Part shown: positions 1 to 6,877 of the stretch, piece by piece
Numbering within the stretch: position 1 is the first letter of the stretch
Layout: each line of letters begins with the position of its first letter
Origin: an uncultured Spirochaetia bacterium
GTDB taxonomy: Bacteria > Spirochaetota > UBA4802 > JAGODF01
DNA: 13,590 nucleotides
Direction of reading: 5' to 3'
Assembly: GCA_937967705.1 (NCBI GenBank)
Contig: CALCJG010000437.1
Span: forward strand, 1 to 13,590
Program-made: the position numbers and the translations under genes
The notes under the pieces: generated by a model
What the model was told of the DNA's origin: nothing
The model's input: the letters and a program-made list of their open reading frames with translations, nothing else
The model's database searches: none

Positions 1-39
1 TAATAAAAGAGGGGGGCATCCTATAAACAGGGGGTTTCC

Positions 40-252
40 ATGGAAAAAGAACAAACGGGTCTTTTCCCGGCCCCGCAGGCCGGGTCATTTCCGCTCACCA
101 GGGACACAGGAGATGAGGGGGACAACGCCAGCAGTGTGGTTCTGGATACCGCGTTGCAGCAGAGGATCATCGAATTCATCAAAGGCTTCTCCGGCAGGGA
201 AGAGGTCGTTGAGGTCAAGGGCAAACTGATACAGTTCATCCGGGGGGTCTGA
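40..252 (+). CDS. Small protein of unknown function, 70 aa
   Basis: I do not recognise this protein. It starts at an ATG preceded by a G-rich ribosome-binding stretch (CAGGGGG, about 5 nt upstream). The first ~30 residues are Pro/Gly/Asp-rich and probably disordered. The last ~35 residues look like two amphipathic helices (LQQRIIEFIKGF and VVEVKGKLIQFI) separated by a short SGREE turn. There is no signal peptide or membrane segment, so it is probably cytoplasmic. The helix-turn-helix-like tail has a loose FlgM-like feel (small anti-sigma factor), but the similarity is too weak to name it. Its stop codon overlaps the start of the next gene (TGATG), so the two are probably co-translated. That coupling and the reasonable RBS are the main arguments that it is real. 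An upstream gene or promoter would lie outside the window. Confidence 0.6.
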   Translation: MEKEQTGLFPAPQAGSFPLTRDTGDEGDNASSVVLDTALQQRIIEFIKGFSGREEVVEVKGKLIQFIRGV

Positions 253-401
253 TGAATCTGCTGGAATGCCGGCAATGCCGCTACTATTTGGAAAGTATCT
301 CAGACTGTCCCCTCTGCCGTTATGAGCATGAAATCGTTGCCCGGGCGGTTTTCCGCGATGAGGTCCTTTCCTGTCCCAGGGAAAGGAAGCAGGGACAGTA
401 A
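252..401 (+). CDS. Small zinc-ribbon-like protein with two CxxC pairs, 49 aa
   Basis: This short reading frame starts at the ATG that overlaps the previous stop codon (TGATG), with a GGGGGG stretch 4-5 nt upstream as a possible ribosome-binding site. It ends at TAA 399-401. The protein has C6-x2-C9 and C19-x2-C22, the spacing of a small zinc ribbon or rubredoxin-like knuckle, plus a fifth cysteine at C41. The middle (YEHEIVARAVFRDEV) is probably a helix. Such tiny CxxC proteins usually bind one zinc ion and act as adaptors or fold-stabilised peptides, but no specific role can be assigned. Overlap with the 70-aa gene suggests a two-gene unit. It faces the ssb gene across a 41-nt gap holding the ssb terminator. 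No plus-strand terminator is visible after it. The frame is short, so chance is possible, but the paired CxxC motifs and start/stop overlap argue for a real gene. Confidence 0.55.
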   Translation: MNLLECRQCRYYLESISDCPLCRYEHEIVARAVFRDEVLSCPRERKQGQ

Positions 402-429
402 AAAAATCGGGGCGTTAAAACGCCCCGAT
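400..429 (-). terminator. Rho-independent terminator of ssb
   Basis: Positions 406-414 (ATCGGGGCG) pair perfectly with 421-429 (CGCCCCGAT), a 9-bp GC-rich stem with a TTAAAA loop. On the minus strand the stem is followed by seven T residues (complement of A400-A406). It begins 14 nt after the ssb stop codon. On the plus strand no T-run follows the stem, so it is oriented for ssb and not for the converging small genes. Confidence 0.9.
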
Positions 430-442
430 CAAGCGAGTAGAG

Positions 443-808
443 TCAAAGCCTGTCAGAAGCCTTCATCTCAGTTTCCTTCTCCACTCTCCCGGAATCCAGG
501 AATCGGATTTCCCTTCCGACCATGATGATCTTGGACTGCATCTTTCCATCCTTGCCCTCCCACCGGTCCTGCCGGAGGGAACCCATCACCATGACCCTCT
601 TGCCTTTGGAAACATGTTTTGCGCAGACATCGGCGAATCTCTCCCAGGTCTCCACATCCAGGTAGGAAACCCGGGGAGGAGTATCCGGTGCAGAGTAATG
701 ATTGATGGCCACGGAAAAGAGGCACAAAACCTTACCGTTTTTTGTTTTCCTCATGATGGGTTCATGAGTGACAAACCCCTCTACCGTGGCAGCCGTGTAA
801 TTATTCAT
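443..808 (-). CDS. ssb: Single-stranded DNA-binding protein, short form without acidic tail
   Basis: SSB binds and protects single-stranded DNA during replication, recombination and repair through an OB fold. The 121-aa product shows the family pattern: an N-terminal strand (NNYTAATVEGFVTHEP), the RKTKNGKVLCLFSVAIN segment (residues 20-36), SYLDVETWERFAD (48-60), then KGKRVMVMGSLRQDRWEGKDGK (68-89) and the last strand KIIMVGREIRFL. The OB fold ends near residue 105, leaving only ~16 further residues (ending EMKASDRL). The Gly/Pro/Gln-rich linker and the acidic DDDIPF-like tip that recruits partner proteins in the bacterial family are absent. The start is the ATG with GGGAG about 8 nt upstream. 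The gene is monocistronic, with its own terminator. It may be a second SSB paralogue or the lineage's usual short form; the 'DVETW...LRQDRW' pattern reminds me of spirochaete SSBs. Confidence 0.9.
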   Translation of the reverse strand: MNNYTAATVEGFVTHEPIMRKTKNGKVLCLFSVAINHYSAPDTPPRVSYLDVETWERFADVCAKHVSKGKRVMVMGSLRQDRWEGKDGKMQSKIIMVGREIRFLDSGRVEKETEMKASDRL

Positions 809-1079
809 GCTTTATCTCCCTGTCATTGATATACGCCGTCGCTTCTCAGCCCGGCGCCATTGTCCGAGACTCATCAGGAGAGCCTCTAGTAGTAATACGG
901 GTAGGGGGGAGAAAAAGAGAAAAAAATACTCCCTTTATCTCAAACCAGCTTTAAAAAGAGTTTTTTTGTTTGAAAAATAGACTCAGAGTCTTTATGTTAA
1001 TGACATCGGGAAACGGCGAGTCAAACCTCTCTTTTCACTGGCAGCATGATCAAAGTATAAGAAGGCAAAAGGTAATCCC
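809..1079. other. Divergent intergenic region between ssb and the PAS-GGDEF-EAL gene
   Basis: This region of about 270 bp separates the divergent ssb and signalling genes, so it must hold both promoters. It is markedly AT-rich between about 910 and 1000, with A- and T-tracts (913-927, 952-977). These could act as an UP-like element for the plus-strand promoter at 970-998. On the minus strand I found a good ribosome-binding site for ssb (GGGAG) but no convincing -35/-10 pair. No coding sequence, tRNA or riboswitch-like structure was recognised. Confidence 0.6.
970..998 (+). promoter_or_regulatory. Candidate sigma70-type promoter for the PAS-GGDEF-EAL gene
   Basis: TTGAAA (970-975, 5/6 to TTGACA) is followed after 17 nt by TATGTT (993-998, 4/6 to TATAAT), with AT-rich tracts directly upstream. 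The spacer contains a perfect small inverted repeat, GACTC-A-GAGTC (980-990), that could be a repressor site, although 5-bp arms also arise by chance. The predicted transcript would have a leader of about 75 nt before the start codon at 1080. Confidence 0.5.
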
Positions 1080-3962
1080 ATGCCCACCCTTTACCCTCCC
1101 TACATCAATCTCATCCATGCCCTGCCCGACATAGTCTACGAGATCGACCTGGAAGGACACTTCGTCTTCATCAACGATTCCATCAACAAATGGGGCTTCC
1201 GTTCCGACGAGCTTATCGGCCGGCATTACAGCACCATTCTGCATCCGGATGACCTCCGCTCCGTGGGCCGGGATTACGTCCTTTCCGGCATCCGGGGGGT
1301 GATAACCGGCGACGAGAAGGCCCCCGGGCTCTTTGACGAACGCAGAACCGGCAAGCGCCTCACCAAAAACCTCAAGGTCCGCCTCAATTCCCCCCTGAGT
1401 GGACCCTCAGGTGTGGAATACCCGGAATTCGAAATCGTCTCCATTGGCATGTACGATTACCGCAGCTCCGAGGAGAAAATCCTGATAGGGACCATCGGCA
1501 TCATGAAAGACCTCTCAGAGCTGAAGCGGCGAGAGAGAACCCATTTCCTAGCGGAACGGCATTTTCGCGAGCTCATAGAAAACTCCCGGGACATCATATC
1601 CATCCTCATGCAGGACGGAACCATCCTTTTCAAGAGCGATTCGATTGAACGCATCTGCGGGTACAGCTCCTTCGACCTGATCGGGGAATCTATTTACGAA
1701 TACGTGCACCCGGAGGACAGGGCCAGGATTACCGATCTCATAGAAAGCTCATCGCACAAGGAGATGAACTGCATTACGGAATACCGCTGCCTCCACAGAA
1801 ACGGCAGTTGGCGTTTCTTCCAGGCCTCCATGAAACGAGTCATCAACCGCAACGACAAGACCGTCTGTTATATAATGAACGCCCAGGACGTAACGGAAAC
1901 CCGGCAGATCAAAGAGGCCCTGGTGGAGAGCGAGGCGAAATACCGGGACATCATCGAAAACATCGAAGAGGGATACTACGAGATCAGCACGCTGGGACTC
2001 CTGGAATTCTGCAACGATTCCTTCTGCCGGATACTCGGGAGACCTCGCACTCAGATAACAGGCCTCCATTACAACAGGTACGTGAGCGAACAGAGCCGGG
2101 AATCCGTCGAGGAAGCCTTTCTGAAGGCGCTGAAATCCTCATCACGGGGGAACCTGGTGGACATCGAAATACTGCGTCCCGACGGTAAAAAAAGGTACAT
2201 AAGCGCCTCCCTGGACACCAGGCGGTGCAAATCCGGCCCCATCGCGGGTTTCTGCGGCATCATCCGCGACATCACCCCTCAAAAGGAGGCAGAGAGAGCC
2301 CTCCGATACAGTGCCTCAAAATACAGGTCCCTGTACGAATCCGCCCTCGTGGGCATGCTCACCCTGGACCTGGACCGGGGGCTGGTACTCATGGCCAACG
2401 AGAAGGCCTTTAACCTGTTCGGATACAAATCCCTCTATGATCTGATCGGAGAGAACATCCTGGAGCGATTCGTCTCCCAGAAGGAGAGGGACGAGTTTCT
2501 GGATGGGATACGAAGAAAGGGGGAACTGGACGCCCGTCAGGTTCAGTTCATTTCAAGGAAGAACAGAACCTTCTGGACACAGATCACGGCAAAGGCCTAT
2601 CCCCTGGAGGGCATCATAGACATGGTCATCGTGGACATCACCAGGGACAGGGAGCAGGAGGAACAGCTCTTCAAGCTCACATTCTATGATCACCTGACGG
2701 GCCTCCCCAACCGCGACATGTTCAAGATACGGGTCGACCTGGAAATCATCAACTCCCGGCATTTCGGAATCATGTGCATCTCCATGGATCGTTTCAAACA
2801 TATCAACGACATTTACGGCCAGGTCATCGGGGATGAGATACTGCAGCGAATCGCCTCCATGCTGAGAGACGTTTTCTTCAAGAAGGATGTGGTGGCCCGT
2901 ATCGAGGGAGTCAAGTTCATGGTCCTACTTTCGGGAGTGACCTTTCCCGACCGGCATCACCTCATTGACAACATCGACAAAATCGCCAAGAAGACCCTGG
3001 GCATTTTCGCCAAACCCTTCGTCATCGAGGGCAACAGCATCGACGTTTCTCCCAACATAGGGATTTGCCTCTATCCCCATGATGCCAATGATCCCGACAC
3101 CCTGATGAACTATGCCGAGACGGCCATGTACACCGCCAAGGAGCAGGGCGGGAATTCCATTTACTATTACGACGCCTTGCTCAACAAACAGATGATCCGC
3201 CGTGTAATGCTGGAAAAGCAGATGCACGCCTCCCTGGGAAATGATAATTTCTGCACCTATTATCAGCCTCAGTTTAACCGGACCGGGGGGATCATCGGGA
3301 TGGAGGCGCTGGTCCGCTGGAATTCCCAGGAGAACGGAAACGCCATCAGTCCCTCAGAATTCATTCCCATCGCCGAGAAGAGCGGCCTTATAAAGGAGAT
3401 CGGCCGTCTGGTCTTGAGGAACGCCTGCCAGCAGAACCGCCGCTGGCAGGAGATGGGCTACCCTCCCATGCGCGTGGCGGTAAACCTCTCTCCCTTCCAG
3501 TTCCGGCAGCCGGACCTCCTGGAGGACATTACCAGCATCCTGGAACAAACGGGCCTCGCCCCTGTCTGGCTGGAACTGGAGATCACTGAAAGCGGAATCA
3601 TGCAGAACGAGGAGGACAGCATACAGAAGCTCTACAGGCTCCACGACATGGGGGTCGCCGTTTCCATTGACGATTTCGGCACGGGGTATTCCTCCCTGTC
3701 CAAACTCCGGGTCTATCCCATCGACACGCTGAAGATCGACAAGTCCTTCGTGGACGACCTTCCTGGCGACAGGATGTCCACCACCATTGCCACCACCATC
3801 ATCGAGCTGGCCCACAACCTGGGGTTCAAGGTCATAGCGGAGGGTGTGGAGAAGAAGGAGCAGCTCTCCTTCCTGCTGGAGAAGGAGTGCGATTATTTCC
3901 AGGGATATCATTTCTCCCGTCCCATCCCCCCGGAGGAATTCGAGAGACTCCTCAAAAAGTGA
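1080..3962 (+). CDS. PAS(x4)-GGDEF(degenerate)-EAL protein, probable c-di-GMP phosphodiesterase
   Basis: This is a 960-aa signalling protein with no membrane segment or signal peptide, so it is likely cytoplasmic. Four PAS-type sensor modules lie at roughly 8-148 (first one with a long insertion), 157-275, 283-402 and 408-525, linked by ESEAKYRDIIEN-like helices. The GGDEF domain spans ~534-696. It retains SMDRFKHINDIYG (568-580) and GDEIL, but the signature is EGVKF at 609-613 instead of GGDEF, and the RxxD inhibitory site is absent (FKKD 600-603), so cyclase activity is not expected. The EAL domain spans ~708-957 and looks active: E742-A743-L744, N802, E832, DDFGTGYSSL (864-873), K885, E921 and Q941. 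It should hydrolyse c-di-GMP to pGpG, with the GGDEF-like part perhaps binding GTP as a regulator. The start ATG has AAGG 7 nt upstream. It converges on sanA with a 10-nt gap. Confidence 0.95.
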   Translation: MPTLYPPYINLIHALPDIVYEIDLEGHFVFINDSINKWGFRSDELIGRHYSTILHPDDLRSVGRDYVLSGIRGVITGDEKAPGLFDERRTGKRLTKNLKVRLNSPLSGPSGVEYPEFEIVSIGMYDYRSSEEKILIGTIGIMKDLSELKRRERTHFLAERHFRELIENSRDIISILMQDGTILFKSDSIERICGYSSFDLIGESIYEYVHPEDRARITDLIESSSHKEMNCITEYRCLHRNGSWRFFQASMKRVINRNDKTVCYIMNAQDVTETRQIKEALVESEAKYRDIIENIEEGYYEISTLGLLEFCNDSFCRILGRPRTQITGLHYNRYVSEQSRESVEEAFLKALKSSSRGNLVDIEILRPDGKKRYISASLDTRRCKSGPIAGFCGIIRDITPQKEAERALRYSASKYRSLYESALVGMLTLDLDRGLVLMANEKAFNLFGYKSLYDLIGENILERFVSQKERDEFLDGIRRKGELDARQVQFISRKNRTFWTQITAKAYPLEGIIDMVIVDITRDREQEEQLFKLTFYDHLTGLPNRDMFKIRVDLEIINSRHFGIMCISMDRFKHINDIYGQVIGDEILQRIASMLRDVFFKKDVVARIEGVKFMVLLSGVTFPDRHHLIDNIDKIAKKTLGIFAKPFVIEGNSIDVSPNIGICLYPHDANDPDTLMNYAETAMYTAKEQGGNSIYYYDALLNKQMIRRVMLEKQMHASLGNDNFCTYYQPQFNRTGGIIGMEALVRWNSQENGNAISPSEFIPIAEKSGLIKEIGRLVLRNACQQNRRWQEMGYPPMRVAVNLSPFQFRQPDLLEDITSILEQTGLAPVWLELEITESGIMQNEEDSIQKLYRLHDMGVAVSIDDFGTGYSSLSKLRVYPIDTLKIDKSFVDDLPGDRMSTTIATTIIELAHNLGFKVIAEGVEKKEQLSFLLEKECDYFQGYHFSRPIPPEEFERLLKK

Positions 3963-3972
3963 AGAGTCCCGC

Positions 3973-4647
3973 TCAGTCCCAGCTCTTACGTCCGTCACCG
4001 GTGATGGGTATTACCTTTCCCAAAAACTTCGGGTCTCTCCCCAGCATCAGGTCCAGGAAGGCCACAACCGCGGCAAAATATTCCCTCAGGCGGTATTTTC
4101 TTATCCCGAGATATTCCCTCCGGTCCGCAACATAGCCGTACGCCCGGAGACCCCGCTTCCGGGCGGTATAGACGGCCCGGGGGAGATGATACGCCTGTGT
4201 CACGATGACCAGGTCCCGCACCTGAAACACCTCCTGGGCTCGAATCACGGAATCCAGGGTCCGGAAGCCTGCATGGTCCAGGAAGATGTCTTCCGCCCGC
4301 ACGCCCCGGGCCAGCAGAAAGCGCTTCATGCCGTTGACCTCGTCATAATAACGGCTGCCGTGATCGCCGCTCAGGAGCAACTTCTTCACCAGCCCCTTCC
4401 TGTAGAGCTCCAGTCCCGCCGACATGCGGTCCTGCAGGACGGGTGAAAGCCTCCCCTGCCGGTAGACCATGGCCCCCAGGATGAGTGCAGTCTGCATCGG
4501 GGGGATCCCGCGGCAGTCCTTATGGATAAAAGGGGCTGCGGTGTGCCGGACATGACAGTTCAGGATGCCGGTCATCGCCATCCCCCCTGTCAGCAAGAAG
4601 AGGAGCATGAGGAAGAAAACTTTTTTTCGTTTGGACATCATAAACAT
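3973..4647 (-). CDS. sanA: SanA-like DUF218 inner-membrane protein
   Basis: This is a 224-aa member of the SanA/YdcF (DUF218) family. E. coli SanA is an inner-membrane protein linked to the envelope permeability barrier (vancomycin exclusion at high temperature); its biochemical reaction is not settled. One N-terminal membrane segment (about 8-29) is followed by an extracytoplasmic DUF218 domain: TALILGAMVYRQGRLSPVLQDR (53-74), KLLLSGD (89-95), the near-diagnostic LDHAGFRTLDS (123-133) and VTQAYHLPRA (149-158), ending in FLGKVIPI as in SanA. I chose the ATG at 4647 because GGGAG lies 9 nt upstream and the membrane segment follows at once. A longer frame up to 4818 would overlap the barrel gene. 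It lies 23 nt after the barrel stop and is the last gene of the minus-strand run. No hairpin terminator is seen in the 10 nt before the converging gene. Confidence 0.9.
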   Translation of the reverse strand: MFMMSKRKKVFFLMLLFLLTGGMAMTGILNCHVRHTAAPFIHKDCRGIPPMQTALILGAMVYRQGRLSPVLQDRMSAGLELYRKGLVKKLLLSGDHGSRYYDEVNGMKRFLLARGVRAEDIFLDHAGFRTLDSVIRAQEVFQVRDLVIVTQAYHLPRAVYTARKRGLRAYGYVADRREYLGIRKYRLREYFAAVVAFLDLMLGRDPKFLGKVIPITGDGRKSWD

Positions 4648-4670
4648 CGGCCATCGCTCCCGACTTCCAA

Positions 4671-6053
4671 TCAGAAGTACCAGACCAGGGAACCGAAGAG
4701 GAGGGGATATTTTTTCAGATATTCGAAATCCGAGGCGTACCGGGCTTCCTTCTCCAGGAGGCAGGCCTTCATCACGCTCAGTGTGATGTCCATATTCTGA
4801 TAGATGTTGTACTTCCATGCAGGAGCGAGAAAGACGCCTCTCCCCTCAAAGTCATAGATCGTAAACAACTCACCCCGCATAAGGGGGGTGATGTCATAGC
4901 CCAGCGCCACCCCTGCATAGTGCCGGTTATAAGTGAGGAACTGATTCGAGAGGATATAGTAATTACTCTCATCCACACCGAACACCTGCTGATAGAGGAA
5001 TGCGTTCCTCAGCTTTTCATTGAAATTGATGCCGTTCTGATTGTAAAAATATTCCACGAGGATATAAAGACCGCTGCGGAAATTATACTCGTATCCCGCG
5101 CTGGCCTGGGTGAAGGGGGGGCCCTGCTCCTCCTGATCCTCCGGGCTGGAATGAATCACGCTCCCGCGAATCGTCCCGTCCAGGAGTATACCGGAGATGT
5201 CCGCCCCGCCGATCCTGCGCCGGGAGACACGGCCCCCCAGAGCAGCCATCTCCGTTCTGCCCGCGGTGGTCTTGAATCTGCCGATGAAGTTACCGTTTTT
5301 CTTTTTCAATGAGGACGGCGTACCGTCATCCTCCAGCCGTTTCTGGTCGTAGACCAGGGCCAGCTCCGTCGTCGGGGTAAAATAGTACTCCGCCCTCAGG
5401 GCGTCGGTCCCCTTCTGCTCTCCACTGCCTTCAAGGGCCGTGGGAGAGACGGGATTGAGAATGTCCAGGGGATTCCAAAGACGACCGCTTCCGAAGCGTA
5501 TCTGCTGTCTCCCCAGGGTCACCGTCAGCCTGCTCACGACGAGCTTGGCATAAGCCCGGTATATCTTCGTACGGTAATAGGGGTTGCTGTCCCTGTGAGG
5601 CTCCCAGGAAAGATGCATCAGATCGTTGTACTGGGAATATCTCCAGAGGCCGTCAAACTCCGCACCCGGCAAATAGTTGGAGAATATGACCTCGTTGTCA
5701 TAATCCATATTGACGGCAAGCCGGTCTTCATAATTCAGTTCTGGGGAGAGCCGCAGCCGGGTCAGATTGGCGGCCAGGTCCTTCTTCTCCCCGTTGAGGC
5801 TGTATGCGTCCGTCCGGTACCAGGAGGAGAGATTCTTCACCTGCCCCCGGAAGGTAAAAAGCTTCCGGTCCTCCTTCAGGAGGTCCTCCTCTCCCTCCTT
5901 TCCCGGCATACCCTCTCCAGGGGCGGGAGCCACGACACCATCCCCCTCCCCGGCGGCTGGGGGTTCCTGAGCCCGTGATGCCGATGATGAAAGGAGTGAA
6001 ATAAGCAGTATGAAGGCCATTCCGGCCCCGTGCCAATTTAAAATGCTCCTCAT
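4671..6053 (-). CDS. Outer-membrane beta-barrel protein (porin/DUF1302-like)
   Basis: A 460-aa protein from the ATG at 6053, with a signal peptide (hydrophobic AFILLISLLSSS at 13-24, cleavage near ASRA-QE, residue 28). A Gly/Pro/Glu-rich low-complexity linker follows (29-60). From ~65 onward there are alternating-hydrophobicity strands rich in Tyr/Trp/Arg, a conserved-looking block GRQQIRFGSGRLWNPLDIL (181-199), and a C-terminal strand ending in aromatic -VWYF, the usual signal for insertion by the BAM machinery. The block resembles DUF1302 or alginate-export-type barrels that sit beside lipid or lipoprotein export genes; I cannot name the subfamily. A GGAGG lies 17 nt before the ATG, which is long, so the exact start is uncertain; the frame is open up to 6197 but that part is Arg/Pro-rich and overlaps the ATPase gene. 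It is 49 nt after the ATPase stop, and is probably the outer-membrane end of the export system. Confidence 0.85.
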   Translation of the reverse strand: MRSILNWHGAGMAFILLISLLSSSASRAQEPPAAGEGDGVVAPAPGEGMPGKEGEEDLLKEDRKLFTFRGQVKNLSSWYRTDAYSLNGEKKDLAANLTRLRLSPELNYEDRLAVNMDYDNEVIFSNYLPGAEFDGLWRYSQYNDLMHLSWEPHRDSNPYYRTKIYRAYAKLVVSRLTVTLGRQQIRFGSGRLWNPLDILNPVSPTALEGSGEQKGTDALRAEYYFTPTTELALVYDQKRLEDDGTPSSLKKKNGNFIGRFKTTAGRTEMAALGGRVSRRRIGGADISGILLDGTIRGSVIHSSPEDQEEQGPPFTQASAGYEYNFRSGLYILVEYFYNQNGINFNEKLRNAFLYQQVFGVDESNYYILSNQFLTYNRHYAGVALGYDITPLMRGELFTIYDFEGRGVFLAPAWKYNIYQNMDITLSVMKACLLEKEARYASDFEYLKKYPLLFGSLVWYF

Positions 6054-6102
6054 GAAATCTGCAAAAATCCTCCGGGGTAGTATCCCTGCTGGCAAAGGCC
6101 CT

Positions 6103-6867
6103 TTACCTGCGGCCGGCCGTTTTCCCGCGGGAAGCCTTGGTCGTCTTTGCCTGCTTAGCCGTTTTCGTCCCTGCCCTCTTCTTGCCGCGCACCTCATCGC
6201 TGAGTATACGGCCGTCCTTCAGGTTGATCAGGCGGTCCGCCCGCTCCATCACCATGGGATCATGGGTGGAAAAGAGGAAGGTGATGCCCTTGCTTCGGTT
6301 TAATCCATGCATCAGGTCCAAAAGGCTCTCCCCCGTCTTCTGGTCCAGGTTGGCCGTAGGCTCATCCGCCAGAACGATATCCGGTTCGGACACAATGGCC
6401 CGGGCCACGGCAACCCTCTGCTGCTGCCCGCCGGACATCTCCCGGGGGAGCCGGTTGATCTCCTTCTCCAGACCCACCTCGCGCAGAATGGCCTCCGACC
6501 TGCGCCGACGCTCCACGCGGCTGACCCCCTGCAGGAGAAGTACGTATTCCACGTTCTCCACTGCGGAGAGGACCGGGATCAGGTTATAGGCCTGAAAGAT
6601 GAACCCGATTTTCCGCAGCCGGAGATCCGAGAGCTGGCGGGCATCCATCCCCGATAGATCGCTCCCCCCCACCCGCACGAGCCCGGCAGTCGGCCTGTCC
6701 AGACCGCCGATGATGTTGAGCAGCGTGGTCTTCCCGGAACCCGACGGAACGGCGATGGCCGTAAACTCACCGGCACCCACCTGGACGTTTATACCGCGCA
6801 CGGCGGGAACGGAAAACCCGTTGTTGACATAGTCCTTCGTCAGTCCCTGTATTTCGATGATGTTCAT
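6103..6867 (-). CDS. LolD/MacB-type ABC transporter ATPase with variant Walker A and basic tail
   Basis: A 254-aa nucleotide-binding subunit for the upstream FtsX/LolC-type permeases. Visible motifs are Walker A at 40-48 (VPSGSGKTT), FQAYNLIPVLSAVENV with Q-loop Q92, signature MSGGQQQR (144-151), Walker B IVLADEP (164-170) and H-loop H202 (STHD). The family usually has GPSGSGKST/TT, so the first glycine of the P-loop is replaced by valine (codon GTT at 6748-6750). The lysine and following threonine are intact. A basic tail (227-254; 12 Lys/Arg of 28 residues, no acidic residue) extends past the usual end of LolD-like proteins. The start ATG has a perfect AGGAGG 6 nt upstream. It begins 10 nt after permease D and is the only ATPase gene in the run, so it probably serves both permease pairs. 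It could equally be a drug or peptide exporter ATPase. Confidence 0.95.
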   Translation of the reverse strand: MNIIEIQGLTKDYVNNGFSVPAVRGINVQVGAGEFTAIAVPSGSGKTTLLNIIGGLDRPTAGLVRVGGSDLSGMDARQLSDLRLRKIGFIFQAYNLIPVLSAVENVEYVLLLQGVSRVERRRRSEAILREVGLEKEINRLPREMSGGQQQRVAVARAIVSEPDIVLADEPTANLDQKTGESLLDLMHGLNRSKGITFLFSTHDPMVMERADRLINLKDGRILSDEVRGKKRAGTKTAKQAKTTKASRGKTAGRR

Positions 6868-6877
6868 CCCGTTCCTC

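Noticed and set aside
22..27. TATAAA as -10 box for the first small gene
   Set aside because: The matching -35 would fall at the window edge and the transcript would start almost at the ATG, so it cannot be supported.
3354..3998. Minus-strand open frame of 214 codons
   Set aside because: It is antisense to the EAL domain, which has all its catalytic motifs in the plus-strand frame. The minus-strand product has no recognisable features and would overlap the 3' end of sanA.
3996..4005. TCACCGGTGA palindrome near the convergent gene ends, considered as terminator
   Set aside because: It is inside the sanA coding end, has no loop to speak of and no T-run on either strand.
4648..4818. N-terminal extension of the SanA-like protein
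   Set aside because: It overlaps the barrel gene's 3' end and adds a charged stretch before the membrane segment, while ATG 4647 has a GGGAG at good distance and matches the usual SanA N-terminus.
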